A stretch of 6,268 nt of DNA from Brevundimonas sp. (GTDB lineage Bacteria; Pseudomonadota; Alphaproteobacteria; Caulobacterales; Caulobacteraceae), in contig QFQU01000030.1 of assembly GCA_003248965.1 (NCBI GenBank), positions 1-6,268 of the forward strand, written 5' to 3'. The first letter of the stretch is position 1. Every line of letters begins with the position of its first letter. The notes under the pieces were generated by a model. It searched no databases and was not told the DNA's origin. It saw only the letters and a list, made by a program, of their open reading frames with translations. Of the stretch, positions 4,332 through 6,268 are shown one piece after another. The translations under genes and the position numbers were made by a program.

Positions 4332-5132
4332 CTAGCCCTCCCTGTTGGAGGCGGGCTCATGGCAGTCGATCATGCGCTCGATCAGGCGCAGGGCCGATTG
4401 CTGGAGAGCATCACGGGTCGGCTTGAGTTTCGCCCTGGCGGCGGCCCAGGCAGCGGCCCAGGCAGCGTCCCTGGCGGCGGCCCAGGCGGCGTCCCTGGCG
4501 GCGGCCCTGGCGGCGGCCCAGGCGGCGTCCCTGGCGGCGGCCCTGGCGGCGGCCCTGGCGGCGGCCCAGGCAGCGGCCCTGGCAGCGGCCCAGGCAGCGT
4601 CCCCGGCAGCGTCCCCGGCAGCGTCCCAGGCAGCGGCCCCGGCAGCGGCCCCGGCAGCGGCCCAGGCAGCGGCCCAGGCAGCGTCCGCATCGGTTCGAGC
4701 GGCTTCTATCGGTCCACGGATAGACGGGACCTGCGCCATCGATGTGATTTCAGGCAGGTTTGCCAGGGCATCGGCCTGCGCGGTCAAGCCTGAAAGGCGG
4801 AGCCATGCGGGGGTGTGTTCTCTGACCAGCCAATCGGCGGCCATCAGAGACCGACGCTCCTCAAGGACGTCAGACCCGCGCGTTCCGACAAGGCGCGGGA
4901 TCAGCGGCAGCAGCAGAGATGTGCGTTCCGCGTCCGGCAGGCTGTCATTCCACGCCCGCATGAAGGCCCCGATGACAGCTGAGGCGCATTTTGGATGATC
5001 CGACCAAGGTTCGCGTGATATGAAGGCGACCGCCTCCATCGCGCACATCTGGGCATCGTCAGGTCTGTGTCCGCCCGAATAGAGTTTGGTGACTTGCGCC
5101 AGGCGCGATTGGTCGATGACAACTTGGGTCAT
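4332..5132 (-). CDS. Phage protein with N-terminal conserved domain and (AA[W/R/G][A/D])21 repeat
   Basis: The 266-residue product has three parts. Residues 1-150 form a normal-complexity domain with the string MCAMEAVAFI, then PWSDHPKCAS, LLLPLIPRLVGTR, RRSLMAADWLVREHTPAWL and LANLPEI. I recognise this as a recurrent domain in actinobacterial and proteobacterial phages, with no function I can name. Residues 151-234 are 21 uninterrupted tetrapeptides of the form Ala-Ala-[Trp/Arg/Gly]-[Ala/Asp]. Residues 235-266 form a mixed helical tail (KLKPTRDALQQSALRLIERMI). The repeat should form a long helix with a slowly rotating Trp/Arg stripe and could act as a spacer or in self-association; that is inference. 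The start ATG overlaps the upstream stop (ATGA), with AGGA 7 nt upstream. The stop is TAG, unlike the TGA used by its neighbours. Copy number may vary by slippage. Confidence 0.85.
   Translation of the reverse strand: MTQVVIDQSRLAQVTKLYSGGHRPDDAQMCAMEAVAFISREPWSDHPKCASAVIGAFMRAWNDSLPDAERTSLLLPLIPRLVGTRGSDVLEERRSLMAADWLVREHTPAWLRLSGLTAQADALANLPEITSMAQVPSIRGPIEAARTDADAAWAAAWAAAGAAAGAAAWDAAGDAAGDAAWAAARAAAWAAARAAARAAARDAAWAAARAAARDAAWAAARDAAWAAAWAAARAKLKPTRDALQQSALRLIERMIDCHEPASNREG
4337..4351 (-). promoter_or_regulatory. Hairpin sequestering the methyltransferase Shine-Dalgarno
   Basis: On the coding strand CCTCC (4351-4347), a 5-nt AACAG loop and GGAGG (4341-4337) form a perfect 5-bp stem. 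GGAGG ends 8 nt before the methyltransferase ATG at 4328, the best Shine-Dalgarno position. The stem lies inside the last codons of the alanine-repeat gene, so a ribosome finishing that gene would open it and couple translation of the methyltransferase. The pairing is seen in the sequence; the regulatory role is inference. Confidence 0.45.
4431..4682 (-). repeat. Tandem 12-bp GC-rich repeat, 21 units, coding
   Basis: There are 21 in-frame 12-nt units (252 bp), each encoding Ala-Ala-X-Y. On the coding strand the first two codons are Ala (GCC/GCT), the third is TGG, AGG or GGG-class (Trp, Arg or Gly) and the fourth is Ala or Asp. Units of similar type recur in blocks (for example AARD next to AAWA), suggesting multi-unit duplications. 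The repeat also keeps several other frames open, giving spurious Gly-Pro or Ala-Gln ORFs on both strands. Confidence 0.95.
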
Positions 5133-5566
5133 TGGTCATTCCTGTTGGAGGAAGAGGCGGCGCCCTGATATTCCGTGTAGAGGCGGTCAGCGATTTCGAA
5201 TGGGTCACGGTCCAGGGTGGACCAGAAGCGGGTCTCGCTCATCGAATGCTGGCGCTCGTGGCAGACGCGGTTCAGCGGCACGGCGAACCGATCGGACGGC
5301 TTCACCTGCATGCCGGTCGGCAGCTTGCCGCGCTCCGGGCTGGCCATGCGGACATGAGCCGCATCGCTGGGCGCCGGCGCACCGCACCCGCAGGCGCACG
5401 GCTGGCGACGCAGGAAGGCCAGATAGCCGGTGTCGCGCTCCCTGCCCCGGCTGGCCTTGCCGCCCGGCTTGCGCGCGGCCGCGATCCGAAGGCGGGTCTC
5501 GCGGTTTTTGGCCCGTTTGATCTCGGCGGCCTTGCGCAGGATGATGCGCTCTTGAGCAGTGACCAT
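5129..5566 (-). CDS. Ref/HNH-like phage nuclease (RecA-dependent nuclease-type fold)
   Basis: The 145-residue protein has a basic, helical N-terminus (residues 1-45, rich in Arg/Lys) followed by a compact Cys/His domain. Visible residues are the C57-x-C59-x-C61 cluster (PCACGCG), DAAH with His71, KPSDRFAVPL at 89-98, C102-H103, Q106-H107, and then E111 with FW at 114-115. The order Cys cluster, AAH, KPxDRxxVPL, CHxxQH, E..FW matches phage HNH-type proteins related to P1 Ref, the RecA-dependent nuclease/recombination enhancer. By analogy it would act on DNA during recombination or repair, but strict RecA dependence cannot be inferred. I chose the ATG at 5566 over a GTG at 5569 because GGAGG lies 7 nt upstream of the ATG but only 4 nt from the GTG. 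It forms TGATG with the upstream stop and ATGA with the next gene. The long basic N-terminal extension may bind DNA. Confidence 0.75.
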   Translation of the reverse strand: MVTAQERIILRKAAEIKRAKNRETRLRIAAARKPGGKASRGRERDTGYLAFLRRQPCACGCGAPAPSDAAHVRMASPERGKLPTGMQVKPSDRFAVPLNRVCHERQHSMSETRFWSTLDRDPFEIADRLYTEYQGAASSSNRNDQ

Positions 5567-5901
5567 CACGCGGCCTCCGGCGTGGAAAGCCCGCGTATCA
5601 AGCGGATGCGTTCCTGGACTCCGTCTTCAGTCAGGCGAACGGAAAAGGGCCGCGCAGGAACGCCGCGTTCAGGCCAGGCGGCAGCGACTTGGGCCCCGCG
5701 CAAAAGCCCCGCCTCGATCATCCGAAGGACCAGAGCCTCGCTGAAGAGGGTGCGGGCCTGACCCGGCCGCAGCTTTTCGTCCTCAATATGAAAGGGACGC
5801 CCTGCAAAGGCGGCGCGCGCCAATATGACGTCCGCCCGCACGGTGGTCAGGAGGTTGGCCATTTCCGCGTCGATGAGAATGTCGTTGGCAGGCCGGATCA
5901 T
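5566..5901 (-). CDS. Hypothetical phage protein, 111 aa, possible winged-helix C-terminus
   Basis: I do not recognise this protein. The ATG at 5901 overlaps the preceding stop (ATGA), and the gene ends in TGA at 5566-5568, sharing one base with the next ATG. It has no signal peptide, membrane segment or cysteine cluster. Residues about 1-60 look alpha-helical (TTVRADVILARAAF). The second half, with ALVLRMIEAGLL followed by FSVRLTEDG and then a basic helix (VQERIRLIRG), resembles the recognition helix, wing and 'RLTxxG' pattern of small winged-helix domains. A nucleic-acid-binding or regulatory role is therefore possible but unproven. The ribosome binding site is weak, so translation probably depends on coupling to the upstream gene. 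Confidence 0.75.
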   Translation of the reverse strand: MIRPANDILIDAEMANLLTTVRADVILARAAFAGRPFHIEDEKLRPGQARTLFSEALVLRMIEAGLLRGAQVAAAWPERGVPARPFSVRLTEDGVQERIRLIRGLSTPEAA

Positions 5902-6268
5902 GCTGCAGCCGCCTGGTCAAACGTGACCTGTTGTGCGTCGTGCAGGGCCTTGCCGATCTCGGCCCGCTGTTTCCAAGGGCACCACTTCAGCCCGACGCCG
6001 TTGGCGGAGGTCAGAGCCGCCAGCTGTTGCGCGGTGGTGGCCAGTTGGATTCGGCGCAGGATGGCCGCCGACCATCCCTTCCAGTCCGCCTCTTGCAGGT
6101 CGGCCGGCAGAAAGAGCGGATCGGCATAGTCCACGTCCTCGACATAGTCCGGCATGGCATAGACCGAGGCAGGATCGTTCATGGCCTGGGGATCAGCTTC
6201 CGGGGACGGCTTATTCGGCGCGTCCCCGGCCCTGGCTGCTGAAACGGTGCCGTCCGTGACCCATGCCA
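5898..6268 (-). CDS. C-terminal part of an unidentified phage protein (5' end outside window)
   Basis: The minus-strand frame is open from the right edge to a TGA at 5898-5900, giving about 122 visible residues. An ATG at 6182 would give a 94-residue protein, but the frame stays open upstream of it (Ala/Pro/Gly-rich, linker-like), so I read this as the tail of a longer protein. The visible part has an acidic, aromatic stretch (YVEDVDYADPLFLPADLQ), then a helical segment with DWKGW and ATTAQQLAAL, ending in QAAAA. A short 'W..I..AtT.eqL' helical tail after an acidic linker is seen at the C-terminus of some phage single-strand annealing proteins (RecT/ERF type). That would suit the Ref-like nuclease two genes on, but it is inference only and no core domain is visible. 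It overlaps the next gene by 4 nt (ATGA). Confidence 0.7.
   Translation of the reverse strand, partial: AWVTDGTVSAARAGDAPNKPSPEADPQAMNDPASVYAMPDYVEDVDYADPLFLPADLQEADWKGWSAAILRRIQLATTAQQLAALTSANGVGLKWCPWKQRAEIGKALHDAQQVTFDQAAAA

Noticed and set aside
4431..4682. CRISPR-like repeat array
   Set aside because: Units are 12 bp with no unique spacers and are in-frame coding.
4382..4690. Minus-strand Pro-Gly-Pro-Leu repeat ORF
   Set aside because: Another frame of the same 12-bp repeat; the frame with a normal-complexity N-terminal domain and coupled start is the real one.
3768..4793. 341-codon plus-strand ORF with Gly-Pro-Gly-Ser/Val repeats
   Set aside because: It is the antisense of the alanine repeat and methyltransferase genes. 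The 12-bp GC-rich repeat keeps many frames open and there is no supporting operon context on the plus strand.
4345..4998. Plus-strand Ala/Gln-rich ORF
   Set aside because: Shadow of the alanine-repeat gene; low complexity comes from the repeat, and no flanking sequence looks protein-like.

Overview
The window reads as a slice of a temperate phage or prophage genome from a high-GC bacterium, most likely an alphaproteobacterium; a Caulobacterales-type host is a guess from composition and protein style. No virion, lysis, integrase or repressor gene is present. What can be named is a DNA methyltransferase, a Ref-type HNH nuclease, an alanine-repeat phage protein, a tRNA and many small phage-type unknowns. 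This resembles an early or accessory operon next to a recombination/replication block.

Twelve coding regions lie on the minus strand, so the operon reads from right to left. In transcription order they are: the C-terminus of an unidentified protein (5898 to the right edge), an unknown with a possible winged-helix tail (5566-5901), a Ref/HNH-like nuclease (5129-5566), a protein with 21 tandem alanine-rich tetrapeptides (4332-5132), a beta-class DNA methyltransferase (3561-4328), a 111-residue unknown (3226-3561), a 55-residue unknown (3059-3226), a 58-residue Cys-rich protein (2886-3062), a 719-residue mosaic protein (730-2889), a 56-residue Cys-rich protein starting with GTG (563-733), a coiled-coil protein (78-566), and the start of another gene running off the left edge (1-81). 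Ten of the eleven junctions overlap by 1 nt (TGATG) or 4 nt (ATGA/GTGA). The other has a 3-nt gap. This implies one polycistronic, translationally coupled transcript, with no room for internal promoters or terminators outside coding sequence.

The most striking feature is a complete CCA-ending tRNA gene with a CAU anticodon (1911-1986). It lies on the same strand and inside the 719-codon frame, which reads straight through it. The tRNA is bracketed by near-identical 16-bp direct repeats exactly 90 bp (30 codons) apart. A related repeat lies a further 87 bp (29 codons) downstream, so the apparent insertion kept the frame. The same ORF carries two further pairs of exact 22-bp in-frame repeats at Pro/Ala- or Asp/Glu-rich linkers, which suggests assembly by recombination between short repeated linkers.

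Other points of note are a hairpin that would mask the methyltransferase ribosome binding site, and two small Cys-rich genes that are easily missed. No gene-free stretch over 300 bases exists: the window is almost completely coding.
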